A DNA stretch of 64,000 nucleotides from Amycolatopsis aidingensis (GCF_018885265.1 NZ_CP076538.1:2640001-2704000), one strand, 5' to 3'. Shown: positions 17,492 to 26,250, numbered from the stretch's first letter. The notes: generated by a model not told the origin, from the sequence alone. Numbers and translations: made by a program.

Positions 17492-17941
17492 ATGGCCGTG
17501 ACCGTGCCCTGGGATCCCGAGGCGGACCAGCCCGCCGCGCGGCAGGCCGCCTGGCGCTCGATGCGGGCGGTGACCGGCGGGGCAAAGCAGGAGTGGCTCG
17601 CGTTGTTCGCCGCGGATGCCGTGGTGGAGGATCCGGTCGGTGTGTCCGGCTTCGATCCCGAGGGCAAGGGGCATCACGGTCACGAGGCGATCGGGGCGTT
17701 CTGGGACATGACCATCGCCAACGTGGAACGGTTCGAGTTCGTGATCCGCGACTCGCACGCGGCGGGGGACGAGGTCGCCAACGTCGGAACCATCACCACC
17801 TTCCTGCCCGGTGGCTACCGGGTGGACACCGACGGCGTGTTCGTCTACCGGGTGGGTGAGGACGGGCTGATCCGGTCGATGCGCGCGTTCTGGGAGGTCG
17901 AGCGGGCGATGGCGACTGCGCGGCAGGTGGGCACGGGCTGA
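17492..17941 (+). CDS. SnoaL-like / ketosteroid-isomerase-like (NTF2 fold) protein
   Basis: A 149-residue NTF2-like protein. The pattern WLALFAADAVVEDPVG (about residues 35-50), then HHGHEAIGAFWDM, then VIRDSHAAGDEVANVGTITTF and VFVYRVGEDGLIRSMRAFW is the usual SnoaL/KSI order. GGGAGG lies just upstream of ATG 17492, 15 bp after the LLM stop, so the two are an operon. It may isomerise or hydrate an intermediate made by the LLM enzyme; the exact reaction is unknown. Confidence 0.85.
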   Translation: MAVTVPWDPEADQPAARQAAWRSMRAVTGGAKQEWLALFAADAVVEDPVGVSGFDPEGKGHHGHEAIGAFWDMTIANVERFEFVIRDSHAAGDEVANVGTITTFLPGGYRVDTDGVFVYRVGEDGLIRSMRAFWEVERAMATARQVGTG

Positions 17942-17969
17942 CCGGCGCCGCGATGGCAGGATCGGGCGC

Positions 17970-18191
17970 ATGAGCAATCCGGCCGAGCGAAGGCAGGGGG
18001 TACATACGCCCCGCCAGGTCAGGGCGATCGCGATGCTGACCGTGCTGGGGATCGCGATGTTCGTGGTGGTGGCGATGGTCGCGGAGCCGAGCTGGGTGTT
18101 CTGGGTGTTCGGCGGGCTGATGCTGTTCAGCGCGGCCACGTTCTGGATCAGCTACGCCCTCGACCGCAGGCGCCGCCACCGTTCGTCCTGA
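17970..18191 (+). CDS. Small two-helix membrane protein, hypothetical
   Basis: A 73-residue protein with two transmembrane helices (about residues 20-38 and 44-63: AIAMLTVLGIAMFVVVAMV and WVFWVFGGLMLFSAATFWI) between basic ends. ATG 17970 is 28 bp after the SnoaL-like stop, so it may be the third gene of that transcript. It converges with the MarR gene at a 8-bp gap. No family recognised. Confidence 0.65.
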   Translation: MSNPAERRQGVHTPRQVRAIAMLTVLGIAMFVVVAMVAEPSWVFWVFGGLMLFSAATFWISYALDRRRRHRSS

Positions 18192-18199
18192 GCGGGCCG

Positions 18200-18652
18200 C
18201 TACACGCCGAGTTCGCCTGCCAGCCGGCGCAGGTATGCCGCGAACTGCTCCCGGTCCCGTTCACTCCAGCTCGCGGTGAGTTCGGTGAACACCCGCCGCT
18301 GCCACCGATGCGAGTCGGCGAGCAGTTGCTCGCCCCGCGGGGTCAGCAGCAGCACCGCCCGCCGACGGTCCTGTTCGGACTCCGCGCGCAGCAGGTAGCC
18401 GGCCGCCGTCGCGTCCCGCACGATCCGGCTCGCCCCCGAGTGGTCCAGTCCGAGCTGGTGCGCCACCGTGCTCACGGTCGCCTCCCGTGCCCCGCCGTCG
18501 GCCGCGTGCACCGCCTCGACGGCCTGGATGTGCTGCACCTGACGTAGCTCGCCGGGCAGTTCCTCGGTGGCGCGGTTGACCCAGCGCCGGGACCAGAAGC
18601 GGACCAGGCGGAACAGGGCCGGTCCGCCGTTCATCGGTTCACCAGTATCCAT
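18200..18652 (-). CDS. MarR-family transcriptional regulator
   Basis: A 150-residue winged-helix regulator. The recognition helix lies in VAHQLGLDHSGASRIVRDATAAGYL (shown in parts: HQLGLDHSGASRIVRD, about residues 67-82) and the wing in EQDRRRAVLLLTPRGEQLL. ATG 18652 is chosen because a TACAAT -10 element (minus strand, 18665-18660) puts the transcript start at about the A of this ATG, giving a leaderless mRNA; ATG 18661 and 18634 are alternatives. It is divergent from a VOC gene, with two palindromes between them that probably bind this protein and repress both genes. Confidence 0.85.
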   Translation of the reverse strand: MDTGEPMNGGPALFRLVRFWSRRWVNRATEELPGELRQVQHIQAVEAVHAADGGAREATVSTVAHQLGLDHSGASRIVRDATAAGYLLRAESEQDRRRAVLLLTPRGEQLLADSHRWQRRVFTELTASWSERDREQFAAYLRRLAGELGV

Positions 18653-18654
18653 GG

Positions 18655-18684
18655 TTGCCATTGTATGCGATACGCATGTATATT
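18655..18684 (+). promoter_or_regulatory. Promoter of the VOC gene
   Basis: TTGCCA (18655-18660) and TATATT (18679-18684), 18 bp apart, form a good housekeeping-type promoter. The predicted transcript start near 18691 leaves a leader of about 28 nt with GGGAG before ATG 18719. The -10 element lies between the two MarR-type palindromes, so occupancy would block it. Confidence 0.6.
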
Positions 18685-18701
18685 GCGTGCGTATCGCATA
18701 C
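18663..18701. promoter_or_regulatory. Twin MarR-type operators
   Basis: Perfect 14-bp inverted repeat, GTATGCGATACGCA at 18663-18676 and its complement at 18688-18701, spacer 11 bp. Each arm is itself a palindrome, (A)TGCG-N3-CGCA(T), with centres at 18671 and 18693. The 22-bp spacing is two helical turns, so two dimers would sit on the same face of DNA. The sites cover the -10 region of the VOC gene and the promoter of marR, consistent with autoregulation. Confidence 0.75.
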
Positions 18702-18718
18702 GTCTCACGGGAGCCGCC

Positions 18719-19090
18719 ATGCCCATACTGCTGAACCACACCATCGTGCCCGCGACGGACAAGGCCGCCGCGGCGACCTTCTTCGCCGACCTGCTCGGCC
18801 TCCGCGTCGGCGCCCCGGCGGGGCCGTTCGTCCCGGTACGGGTCAACGAGGACCTCACGCTGGATTTCGACGACCGGCACGGGGTGCAGCCCGGGCACTA
18901 CGCCTTCCTGGTCGACGAGGAGACCTTCGACGCCGTGCTGGAGCGCCTGGAGGCCCATCCGGGCATCGACTACGGCTCGGGCCCGGAACACGGCTGGGAC
19001 CGCCGGATCAACCGGCTCGGCGGCGGCCGCGGAGTGTACGTCCGCGACCCGGACGGGCACAGCTACGAGGTGTTCACCGCCGTGCCCTGA
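18719..19090 (+). CDS. VOC (glyoxalase/bleomycin resistance/dioxygenase) family protein
   Basis: A 123-residue vicinal-oxygen-chelate protein starting ILLNHTIVPATDK and ending VYVRDPDGHSYEVFT. The metal ligand candidates are His6, an acidic residue mid-chain and Glu in SYEVF. Size fits a single VOC domain pair that dimerises. Members include antibiotic-binding proteins, thiol transferases and lyases; control by a divergent MarR regulator suggests a response to a small toxic molecule. ATG 18719 has CGGGAG 5 nt upstream. Confidence 0.85.
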   Translation: MPILLNHTIVPATDKAAAATFFADLLGLRVGAPAGPFVPVRVNEDLTLDFDDRHGVQPGHYAFLVDEETFDAVLERLEAHPGIDYGSGPEHGWDRRINRLGGGRGVYVRDPDGHSYEVFTAVP

Positions 19091-19106
19091 GGTGGCCTTG
19101 TGCTGG

Positions 19107-19177
19107 AGCGGGTGACGGGAATCGAACCCGCGTCGCCAGTTTGGAAGACTGGAGCTCTACCATTGAGCTACACCCGC
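19107..19177 (-). tRNA. tRNA-Gly (anticodon TCC)
   Basis: Minus-strand cloverleaf: acceptor GCGGGTG/CACCCGC, D arm GCTCAATGGTAGAGC, anticodon stem with loop CTTCCAA (TCC), T arm GCGGGTTCGATTCCCGT (stem ACGCGGG... paired across GTTCGATTC). Discriminator T at 19107 is followed by encoded CCA (19106-19104). Confidence 0.95.
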
Positions 19178-19259
19178 TGAAGTCCTTGCGGACCGTGTTC
19201 GCGGACAGTGTAGCGGGGCACGGTAAGGTGATCGCACACCGCCCTCAGGCGTGGTGGAC

Positions 19260-19333
19260 CGGGGTGTGGCGCAGCTTGGTAGCGCATTCGCTTTGGGAGC
19301 GAAGGGTCGCAGGTTCAAATCCTGTCACCCCGA
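19260..19333 (+). tRNA. tRNA-Pro (anticodon TGG)
   Basis: Cloverleaf: acceptor CGGGGTG/CACCCCG with discriminator A at 19333, D arm GCGCAGCTTGGTAGCGC, anticodon stem TTCGC/GCGAA around loop TTTGGGA (TGG), T arm with GGTTCAAATCC. The 3' CCA is not encoded. Confidence 0.96.
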
Positions 19334-19338
19334 CAGAC

Positions 19339-19369
19339 GGTGGTGGCCTCCATGCCGGAGGCCACCACC
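19339..19369. terminator. Bidirectional hairpin terminator
   Basis: Perfect 13-bp stem, GGTGGTGGCCTCC (19339-19351) and its complement (19357-19369), 5-nt loop. It lies directly after tRNA-Pro and 10 bp beyond the end of the convergent GNAT gene, so it can stop both transcripts. There is no T tract, as is common in actinomycetes. Confidence 0.7.
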
Positions 19370-19379
19370 GGCCTTCCGC

Positions 19380-19976
19380 TCAGCGTTGCGGCCTGCGCAG
19401 CATCGACCAGGTGAGCGGCCCGTCGTCGGGTAGCGGGTACTCGGCGGTGACCTCGAACCCGAGACGCCGGTAGAAGCCGAGGTTGCGCTGCACGGAGGTT
19501 TCCAGGAACGCCGGTACCCCCACCCGGTCGGCCTCCTCGAGACCGGGCCGGAGCACCGCCGTGCCCAGCCCGCGGCCCTGCTGCCCGGGTTCCACCCCGG
19601 TGCTGGCCAGGAACCAGGCCGGTTCCTTCGGCCGGTGCGGCTCCATCACAGCCTCCGCGTTCGCCTGGGCCGGTGCCCGGTCGCCCGCGATCGCGGCGAA
19701 GCGGGGACCGAGATCGGCGAACGCGGCCTCGGCGTTCGCGGTCTCCGGTGTGGTCCAGACCGCGACGGCGGCACCCTCCGCGCCGACCCAGACCCTGCCG
19801 TGCCGGAGGCCGAGCCGGACGAGAAGCTCCTGGAACTCGTGGAGCCGCTCGGCGTGCCGGTCGGCGGCGATGATGTGCCGGGTGAATGCGAGTTCGTCGA
19901 ATGCGCGGCCCAGCGTGGCTACGGCCCGCGGCACATCCGCCTCGGTGGCGAGCCGTACGTCGGGCGATGAACTCAT
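19380..19976 (-). CDS. GNAT-family N-acetyltransferase
   Basis: A 198-residue acetyltransferase. The acetyl-CoA pyrophosphate loop is GVEPGQQGRGLGTAVL (about residues 132-147, matching R/Q-x-x-G-x-G/A), followed by ETSVQRNLGFYRRLGFEV, the usual motif B with its Tyr. The acceptor is unknown. It converges with tRNA-Pro across a hairpin. Confidence 0.85.
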   Translation of the reverse strand: MSSSPDVRLATEADVPRAVATLGRAFDELAFTRHIIAADRHAERLHEFQELLVRLGLRHGRVWVGAEGAAVAVWTTPETANAEAAFADLGPRFAAIAGDRAPAQANAEAVMEPHRPKEPAWFLASTGVEPGQQGRGLGTAVLRPGLEEADRVGVPAFLETSVQRNLGFYRRLGFEVTAEYPLPDDGPLTWSMLRRPQR

Positions 19977-20102
19977 CGGACTGTCCTCCAGATTCCCCCG
20001 GTAACACGATTACGCCAGTCCAGTATCCGGTCGCGCGGTGGACGGTGAGTGACTAGCATGACACCGACAACGGGTGATCTTGACAATGGCGGTGCCGGCG
20101 TG

Positions 20103-20792
20103 ATGCGCAAGAAGCAGGTCCTGATTTTCGACGCGGACGATACACTCTGGGAGAACAATATCCGGTTCGAGCGGGTCATCGCCGATTTCCTGGACTGGCT
20201 TGCGCATCCCACACTCGACCGCGCCGAGATCCGCGCCGTGCTCGACGACATCGAGGCGGCCAACGCCGTCACCCACGGATACGGGAGCTCGATGTTCCTG
20301 CGCAGCCTGGGGGAGTGCTTCGAGCGGCTGCACGAGCGGCCGACGACCTTCGAGGAACAGCGCGAGATCAACGAGCTTGCCGCCGCCCTGGTGGACCACC
20401 GGGTGGAGTTGCTGCCCGGGGTGTCGGAGACGCTGGACAATCTCGGCGGAAGGCACAAAATGCTGCTGCTCACCAAGGGTGATGTCGAGGAGCAGCGGCG
20501 CAAACTGGAAGCCTCCGATTTGGGGCACCATTTCGAGAGTATTCATATCGTCCCGGAAAAGAACGTGGACACGTATCAGCGACTGGTGGACGCATACGGA
20601 TTCACCCCCTCCCGGACCTGGATGATCGGCAATTCGCCGAAGTCGGACGTCATTCCGGCGCGCCGGGCGGGGATGAACGCCGTGTTCATCCCCAACGCGC
20701 ACACCTGGTCGCTCGAGCAGAGCGAGCTCGACCCCAGCGACGAGCGGGTGCTGCGGCTGAGCCGTTTCCCGGAACTCATGCGGCACTTCTGA
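20103..20792 (+). CDS. HAD-superfamily hydrolase
   Basis: A 229-residue phosphatase-like HAD protein. Motif I is IFDADDTLWENN (nucleophile and acid Asp), motif II Thr/Ser in LLLTKGD, motif III Lys in VPEKN, and motif IV in MIGNSPKSDVIPARRAGM. The alpha-helical cap lies between I and II. The substrate is unknown; the WEN sequence after DxD is seen in a subgroup also found in methanogens and plants. ATG 20103 and the GTG just before it are the likely starts; earlier in-frame starts at 20049 and 20058 would add a polar, Thr/Gly-rich tail. Confidence 0.82.
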   Translation: MRKKQVLIFDADDTLWENNIRFERVIADFLDWLAHPTLDRAEIRAVLDDIEAANAVTHGYGSSMFLRSLGECFERLHERPTTFEEQREINELAAALVDHRVELLPGVSETLDNLGGRHKMLLLTKGDVEEQRRKLEASDLGHHFESIHIVPEKNVDTYQRLVDAYGFTPSRTWMIGNSPKSDVIPARRAGMNAVFIPNAHTWSLEQSELDPSDERVLRLSRFPELMRHF

Positions 20793-20808
20793 CCCGAATC
20801 TCGCCATG

Positions 20809-20830
20809 CCCCGCCGCCCGGGGCGGGGTT
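20809..20830 (+). terminator. G+C-rich hairpin terminator
   Basis: CCCCGCC (20809-20815) pairs with GGCGGGG (20822-20828), followed by TT, 17 bp after the HAD stop. Probably ends the HAD transcript. Confidence 0.55.
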
Positions 20831-20878
20831 GACGCTAGGGTGAGCCGGTACGGTAGCCACTGACCCTCGGAGCGACTG

Positions 20879-21730
20879 GTGAGCGAAGGCACCGAATCGG
20901 CTTATGTGCCGAAGGGCGTCGATCTGGAAAAACCGAACGCCGCGCGCACCTACGACTGGTACCTCGGCGGTACCACCAACTGGGCCGTGGATCGGGAGTT
21001 CGGTAAGCAAGTACTACAGGTGATGCCTTCACTACAGAAGGTGGTCCGGGCCAACCGCGAGTTCCTGCGCCGGGCCGTGCGGTACTGCATGGCCCAAGGT
21101 GTCCGGCAGTTCCTGGACATCGGCTCGGGCGTACCCACCGTTCGCAACGTGCACGAGGTCGCCGACGAGCTCGATCCGAACAGCCGGTGTGTCTACGTGG
21201 ACAACGAGCCGGTCGCGGTGGCACATGGGCGGGTGCTGCTGGAGAGGCACGGCGATCCCAAGCGGCACGCGATGCTCAACGCCGACCTGCTGAACGTGGA
21301 GGACCTCTGGGAACAGGCGATGGGCACCGGGGTGCTCGACCCGGACGAGCCGATCGCCATGCTGATAGTCGCCGTACTGCACTTCATGCCGCCCGGCGAG
21401 GGCGCGGAAGAGGCCGTTGCCAGGTACAAGGACCTGCTGCCGCGGGGTTCGTACCTGGTCGCCTCGCACGCCACCAACCACGATGTCCCTGCCGACCGTG
21501 CGGCCGAGGCCGCCGTCGCGGAGGAACAGTACAAGCGGGCCAACACCCCGATCGGATTCCGCACCAGGGACCAGTTCAGCGCCTTCTTCGAAGGATGGGA
21601 GCCGGTCGATCCGGGCGTCGTCTGGGTACCCGAGTGGCACCTTGACGATATCGACTCCGAGGTCGCCTCCGAGTGGGCGGACAACCCGAGCGAGAGCTGC
21701 TGTTTCGTCGGGGCGGCGCGCAAGCCCTGA
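20879..21730 (+). CDS. SAM-dependent methyltransferase, DUF574 (Methyltransf_19) family
   Basis: A 283-residue class I methyltransferase of a family expanded in actinomycetes. Family landmarks are NAARTYDWYLGGTTNWAVDRE near residue 21 (in parts: ARTYDWYLGG), the SAM loop FLDIGSGVPT near 79-88, VYVDNEPVAVAHG with the ribose-binding Asp, and the LHFMPP motif. The methyl acceptor is unknown. GTG 20879 is the only start close to the conserved N-terminus. Confidence 0.88.
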   Translation: MSEGTESAYVPKGVDLEKPNAARTYDWYLGGTTNWAVDREFGKQVLQVMPSLQKVVRANREFLRRAVRYCMAQGVRQFLDIGSGVPTVRNVHEVADELDPNSRCVYVDNEPVAVAHGRVLLERHGDPKRHAMLNADLLNVEDLWEQAMGTGVLDPDEPIAMLIVAVLHFMPPGEGAEEAVARYKDLLPRGSYLVASHATNHDVPADRAAEAAVAEEQYKRANTPIGFRTRDQFSAFFEGWEPVDPGVVWVPEWHLDDIDSEVASEWADNPSESCCFVGAARKP

Positions 21731-21903
21731 CGGCGCGCGGCCAGGTGGACTGGTGCCTGGGCTGCCGAGCGGCCCCACCGGCAAGTGAGGTGCACAGCTT
21801 GTCTTAGACTCGGGCAGTCCGGCTACGGACCTGACCTGGGACCACTCCCACCATCATCCCGAAGACAACGAAGACAACACTGTTACAGCTCGAGGAGACA
21901 ACG

Positions 21904-23301
21904 TTGAAGAGCACCGTCGAGCAGCTCAGCCCGACGCGCGTAAAGATCAATGTCGAGGTGCCGTTCGACGAGCTCAAACCAAACTTCGACCGCGCCTACC
22001 GCAAGATCGCCCAGCAGGTGCGTATCCCCGGCTTCCGTCCCGGTAAGGCTCCGGCGCGGGTGCTGGAGAGCCGGATCGGCCGCGCCCCGGTGCTCGACGA
22101 GGTCGTGAACGAAGCCATCCCGGCGAAGTACCTCGAGGCCGTGCAGGCCGGTGAGGTCCGCACGCTCGGCCGCCCGGAGTTCGAGGTCACCAAGCTCGAG
22201 GACAAGGACGTGCTGGAGTTCACCGCCGAGGTGGACGTCCGCCCGGACATCACCCTGCCGGACCTGAGCGGGCTTTCGGTGAGCGTGGACGACATCGAGC
22301 TGAAGGAGGAAGAGGTCGACGAGCAGCTCGACGAGCTGCGTGCCCGGTTCGGCACCCTCACCGGGGTGCAGCGGCCCGCGCAGAACGGCGACTTCGTCTC
22401 CATCGACCTCTCCGCCACGGTCGACGGCGAGGAGGTGCCGGACGCCTCCACCTCCGGCCTTTCCTACGAGATCGGCTCCGGCCAGCTGGTGGACGGTATC
22501 GACGAGGCCCTGGTCGGCGCCGAGGAGGGTGAGACCAAGACCTTCACCACCAAACTGGTGGCCGGCGACTACGCGGGCCGGGACGCCGAGGTCGCGGTGA
22601 CCGTCCAGTCGATCAAGCAGCGCGAGCTGCCCGAGGCCGACGACGAGTTCGCCCAGCTGGCCAGCGAGTTCGACACGCTGGACGAGCTGAAGGACGACCT
22701 GCGCCAGCGGCTGACCCGGATGAAGCGGATGCAGCAGGGCGTGCAGGCGCGGGACAAGGTGCTCGAGGCGCTGCTGGAGTCCACCGAGGTGCCGCTGCCG
22801 GAGAACGTCGTCGAGGGCGAGGTGGAGAACCGCAAGCACGACGCGGTGCACCAGTTCGACCACGATGAGGACGCCTTCGCCAAGTCGCTCGAGGCGGAGG
22901 GCAGGTCCCTCGATGAGTTCAACGCCGAGGTCCGCACGGAGTCGGAGAAGGCGGTGGCCACCCAGCTGCTGCTGGACACCATTGCGGACCAGCAGCAGGT
23001 CAACGTGGACGACTCCGAGCTGACCGAGCGGATCATCTACCAGGCCCAGCGCTACGGCATCAGCCCGGACGAGTACGTCCAGCGGGCCCAGCAGTCCGGC
23101 CAGCTCGGCGCGATCTACGCCGACGTGCGCCGGGGCAAGGCACTGGCCTCGGTGGTCCGCGAGGTCACGGTGACCGACGCCTCCGGCGCCGAGGTCGACC
23201 TGGACGAGTTCTTCGGCAAGCCGGAGGACGATTCGACCCCTTCGGGTGAGGACGGGGAGACCCAGGCCACCGAGAAGGCGAACGCGGCGACGGATCAGTA
23301 A
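21904..23301 (+). CDS. tig: Trigger factor, ribosome-associated chaperone and prolyl isomerase
   Basis: A 465-residue protein. The N-terminal ribosome-binding domain carries the signature GFRPGKAP near residue 43, the FKBP-type PPIase domain spans about 155-240 ([15 protein letters not shown] to VAGDYAG), and the C-terminal helical chaperone domain is followed by an acidic low-complexity tail ([18 protein letters not shown]...). It binds nascent chains at the ribosome exit. The start is a TTG with GAGGAG 6 nt upstream; no ATG or GTG fits. It heads the tig-clpP1-clpP2-clpX order typical of bacteria. Confidence 0.97.
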   Translation: MKSTVEQLSPTRVKINVEVPFDELKPNFDRAYRKIAQQVRIPGFRPGKAPARVLESRIGRAPVLDEVVNEAIPAKYLEAVQAGEVRTLGRPEFEVTKLEDKDVLEFTAEVDVRPDITLPDLSGLSVSVDDIELKEEEVDEQLDELRARFGTLTGVQRPAQNGDFVSIDLSATVDGEEVPDASTSGLSYEIGSGQLVDGIDEALVGAEEGETKTFTTKLVAGDYAGRDAEVAVTVQSIKQRELPEADDEFAQLASEFDTLDELKDDLRQRLTRMKRMQQGVQARDKVLEALLESTEVPLPENVVEGEVENRKHDAVHQFDHDEDAFAKSLEAEGRSLDEFNAEVRTESEKAVATQLLLDTIADQQQVNVDDSELTERIIYQAQRYGISPDEYVQRAQQSGQLGAIYADVRRGKALASVVREVTVTDASGAEVDLDEFFGKPEDDSTPSGEDGETQATEKANAATDQ

Positions 23302-23310
23302 TGCTCTGAG

Positions 23311-23352
23311 CGAACTAGGGCGGTGTCAGGCATTCTGCGCCGCCCTCGTTCG
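23311..23352 (+). terminator. Hairpin terminator after tig
   Basis: CGAAC-T-AGGGCGG (23311-23323) pairs with CCGCCCT-C-GTTCG (23340-23352), giving 5 + 7 bp with one internal mismatch, starting 9 bp after the tig stop. It should separate tig from clpP1. Confidence 0.6.
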
Positions 23353-23397
23353 TTAGGGTCGGTTACAAGATTCAGGGAACCGCAAGAACTGACTACA

Positions 23398-23422
23398 GTG
23401 GGTCCCGCTCGCCGGGGCCCAC
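23398..23422 (+). promoter_or_regulatory. Stem-loop in the clpP1 leader
   Basis: GTGGGTCCCG pairs with CGGGGCCCAC (one T-G pair) around a 5-nt loop. It ends 22 nt before the clpP1 start. A TACAGT -10-like hexamer overlaps its left end (23394-23399), with TTCAGG 17 bp upstream, so it may be an operator or the 5' end of the mRNA rather than a terminator. Confidence 0.4.
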
Positions 23423-23444
23423 AGCGGCGAAAAGGCAGGCACAA

Positions 23445-24053
23445 GTGACGCAGCACATGCCCGAGGGGCGGATCAGCACCGCGGGGCTCAACCTGACTGA
23501 CTCGGTGTACGAGCGGCTGCTCCAGGAGCGCATCGTCGTGCTCGGCTCCGAGGTCAACGACGAGGTCGCCAACCGGATCACCGCGCAGCTGTTGCTGTTG
23601 CAGGCGGAGGACCCCGAGTCGGACATCACCTTCTACATCAACTCCCCGGGCGGCTCGGTCACGGCGGGTTTCGCCATCTACGACACCATGCAGCTGATCC
23701 AGCCGGATGTGGCGACCTACGCGATGGGTCTCGCCGCGTCGATGGGGCAGTTCCTGCTCTCCTCCGGCACCCCAGGCAAGCGGTACTCACTGCCGCACGC
23801 GCGGATCCTCATGCACCAGCCCTCGGCCGGTGTGGGCGGTACCGCCTCGGACATCGCGATCCAGGCCGAGGTGTTCGGCAAGTGGAAGCACGAGCTGGCC
23901 AGGATCACGGCCGAGCAGACGGGGCAGACCGTCGAGCAGATCATTCAAGACGGTGACCGGGACCGGTGGTTCACCGCCGAAGAGGCCAGGGACTACGGCT
24001 TCGTCGACCAGGTCCTGACGCGGGGCACCCCGCAGTCCAACTCGGCGAGCTGA
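23445..24053 (+). CDS. clpP1: ATP-dependent Clp protease proteolytic subunit 1
   Basis: A 202-residue serine peptidase of the ClpP ring. The catalytic triad is Ser99 (GLAASMGQF), His124 (ARILMHQPS) and Asp173 (GDRDRWF); YINSPGGSV forms the oxyanion region. Actinobacterial ClpP1 and ClpP2 form a mixed double ring fed by ClpX or ClpC. GTG 23445 is used; ATG 23457 is possible. clpP2 begins 32 bp downstream, so the pair is co-transcribed. Confidence 0.97.
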   Translation: MTQHMPEGRISTAGLNLTDSVYERLLQERIVVLGSEVNDEVANRITAQLLLLQAEDPESDITFYINSPGGSVTAGFAIYDTMQLIQPDVATYAMGLAASMGQFLLSSGTPGKRYSLPHARILMHQPSAGVGGTASDIAIQAEVFGKWKHELARITAEQTGQTVEQIIQDGDRDRWFTAEEARDYGFVDQVLTRGTPQSNSAS

Positions 24054-24085
24054 CCGGGTACCCCCGCGTCCACGAGGAGACTTAC

Positions 24086-24715
24086 ATGAGCGAGCTTCAC
24101 CTTCCCCAGTCCCGCTACGTGCTGCCCTCCTACGTCGAGCGCACCAGCTACGGCGTCAAGGAGTCGAACCCGTACAACAAGCTGTACGAGGAGCGGCAGA
24201 TCATGCTCGGCGTGCAGGTGGACGACGCGTCGGCGAACGACGTGATGGCCCAGCTGCTGCACCTCGAGCACGAGGATCCCGACCGGGACATCATGATCTA
24301 CATCAACTCGCCCGGCGGTTCGTTCACCGCGCTGATGGCCATCTACGACACCATGCAGTACGTGCGTCCGGACATCGCCACGGTGTGCCTCGGCCAGGCG
24401 GCCTCGGCGGCGGCCGTGCTACTTGCCGCGGGCACCCCCGGCAAGCGGATGGCCCTGCCGCACGCGCGGGTGCTGATCCACCAGCCGGCCACCGAGGGCA
24501 CCTACGGCCAGGTCTCCGATCTGGAGATCCAGGCCAACGAGATCCAGCGGGTGCGGCGCGTCATGGAGAGCACCCTGGCCCGCCACACCAACCGCTCGGA
24601 GGAAGAGGTCAAGGCCGATATCGAGCGGGACAAGATCCTCACCGCCGAGGAGGCCAAGGAGTACGGCCTGATCGACGAGGTGCTGCCCTACCGCAAGGCC
24701 TCGGCGCAGGACTGA
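24086..24715 (+). CDS. clpP2: ATP-dependent Clp protease proteolytic subunit 2
   Basis: A 209-residue partner of ClpP1. The triad is Ser107 ([11 protein letters not shown]), His132 (ARVLIHQPA) and Asp182 ([11 protein letters not shown]). The N-terminal stretch ahead of [10 protein letters not shown] is longer than in ClpP1 and would be processed or form the axial loop. ATG 24086 has GAGGAGA 6 nt upstream. A hairpin terminator follows the stop. Confidence 0.97.
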   Translation: MSELHLPQSRYVLPSYVERTSYGVKESNPYNKLYEERQIMLGVQVDDASANDVMAQLLHLEHEDPDRDIMIYINSPGGSFTALMAIYDTMQYVRPDIATVCLGQAASAAAVLLAAGTPGKRMALPHARVLIHQPATEGTYGQVSDLEIQANEIQRVRRVMESTLARHTNRSEEEVKADIERDKILTAEEAKEYGLIDEVLPYRKASAQD

Positions 24716-24733
24716 GGTCGGCGAAAAGCCGGG

Positions 24734-24768
24734 AGCCGGTGTGTTGTCGAGGGACACGCACCGGCTTT
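24734..24768 (+). terminator. Terminator after clpP2
   Basis: AGCCGGTG (24734-24741) pairs with CACCGGCT (24759-24766), the stem extending with a bulge into TGT/ACA, followed by TTCTGGTTT. It separates clpP1P2 from clpX, which has its own 160-bp upstream region. Confidence 0.6.
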
Positions 24769-24928
24769 CTGGTTTAGGGTCTGCCCCGGCACGCCTCGGT
24801 GACCATCGGTGCTCCCGTTGGAGGCGCCGGGCGGGTACCGTCAGTGGCAATGCGCGTGACCCTCGCTTCGGCGGGGACAGCTGAGACAGTCAGGTGCTGG
24901 CGCACCGGAGGGGACGAGGTCAACGGTC

Positions 24929-26224
24929 ATGGCACGGATCGGCGACGGCGGGGACCTGCTCAAGTGCTCTTTCTGCGGAAAGAGCCAGAAACAGGTGAAG
25001 AAGCTCATTGCCGGACCAGGCGTGTACATCTGCGATGAGTGCATCGATCTGTGCAACGAGATCATCGAGGAGGAACTGGCCGAGGCCGGGGACGTCAAGC
25101 TGGACGAACTCCCCAAACCCGCCGAGATCCGCGACTTCCTCGAGCAGTACATAATCGGTCAAGACGACGCGAAGCGGACCCTCGCCGTCGCCGTCTACAA
25201 CCACTACAAGCGGATCCAGTCCGACGACAAAGCCGGCCCCAAGGACTCCAAGGAGGAGGCCGTCGAGCTGGCCAAGTCGAACATCCTGATGCTCGGCCCG
25301 ACCGGCTGCGGCAAGACCTACCTCGCGCAGACCCTGGCCAAGATGCTGAACGTGCCGTTCGCGATCGCGGACGCCACCGCGCTCACCGAGGCGGGCTATG
25401 TCGGCGAGGATGTCGAGAACATCCTGCTGAAGCTGATCCAGGCGGCCGACTACGACGTCAAGCGGGCCGAGACCGGGATCATCTACATCGACGAGGTCGA
25501 CAAGATCGCGCGCAAGTCGGAGAACCCCTCGATCACCAGGGACGTGTCCGGCGAAGGTGTGCAGCAGGCGTTGCTGAAGATCCTGGAGGGCACCACTGCC
25601 AGCGTGCCGCCGCAGGGCGGGCGCAAGCATCCGCACCAGGAGTTCATCCAGATCGACACCACGAACGTGCTGTTCATCGTGGCGGGGGCGTTCGCCGGAC
25701 TGGAGAAGATCGTCAACGAGCGGGTCGGCAAGCGAGGCCTCGGGTTCGGCTCGGAGATCCGGACCAAGTCCGAGATCGAGGAGAGCGACGTCTTCGGCGA
25801 GACCATGCCGGAGGACCTGATCAAGTTCGGCCTGATCCCGGAGTTCATCGGCAGGCTGCCGGTGGTGGCCAGCGTGACGAACCTGGACAAGGCCTCGCTG
25901 GTGCGCATCCTCACCGAGCCGCGCAACGCGCTGGTCAAGCAGTACAAGAAGCTGTTCGAACTCGACAACGTCGAGCTCGAGTTCACCAAGACCGCGCTGG
26001 AGGCCATCGCCGACCAGGCCGTGCTGCGCGGCACCGGCGCCCGCGGCCTGCGGGCGATCATGGAGGAGGTCCTCCAGCCGGTGATGTACGACATCCCGAG
26101 CCGGGACGACGTCGCCAAGGTCGTGATCACCGAGCAGACCGTGCGGGAGAACGTCAACCCGACCATCGTGTCGCGGCAGCCCTCCCGTAGGCAGCGTGGC
26201 GAGCGGGGCGAGAAATCCGCCTGA
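24929..26224 (+). CDS. clpX: ATP-dependent Clp protease ATPase subunit ClpX
   Basis: A 431-residue AAA+ unfoldase. The N-terminal zinc-binding domain has CSFCGK and CDECIDLC (residues about 12-40), Walker A is [12 protein letters not shown], Walker B is [11 protein letters not shown], and sensor II lies in [13 protein letters not shown]. The ClpP-docking IGF-type loop region lies near residue 265 ([10 protein letters not shown]). ATG 24929 gives the exact actinobacterial N-terminus [13 protein letters not shown]. It delivers tagged proteins to ClpP1P2 encoded just upstream. Confidence 0.98.
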   Translation: MARIGDGGDLLKCSFCGKSQKQVKKLIAGPGVYICDECIDLCNEIIEEELAEAGDVKLDELPKPAEIRDFLEQYIIGQDDAKRTLAVAVYNHYKRIQSDDKAGPKDSKEEAVELAKSNILMLGPTGCGKTYLAQTLAKMLNVPFAIADATALTEAGYVGEDVENILLKLIQAADYDVKRAETGIIYIDEVDKIARKSENPSITRDVSGEGVQQALLKILEGTTASVPPQGGRKHPHQEFIQIDTTNVLFIVAGAFAGLEKIVNERVGKRGLGFGSEIRTKSEIEESDVFGETMPEDLIKFGLIPEFIGRLPVVASVTNLDKASLVRILTEPRNALVKQYKKLFELDNVELEFTKTALEAIADQAVLRGTGARGLRAIMEEVLQPVMYDIPSRDDVAKVVITEQTVRENVNPTIVSRQPSRRQRGERGEKSA

Positions 26225-26250
26225 TCGTCCCGCCCGTGAGGTGTCGCTAG

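Noticed and set aside
18653..19060. N-terminal extension of the MarR protein to 286 residues
   Set aside because: The extension runs antisense through the VOC gene and across both operators; a leaderless start at 18652 gives a normal MarR length.
19251..19433. Short protein frame over tRNA-Pro
   Set aside because: Its sequence is the translation of the tRNA itself.
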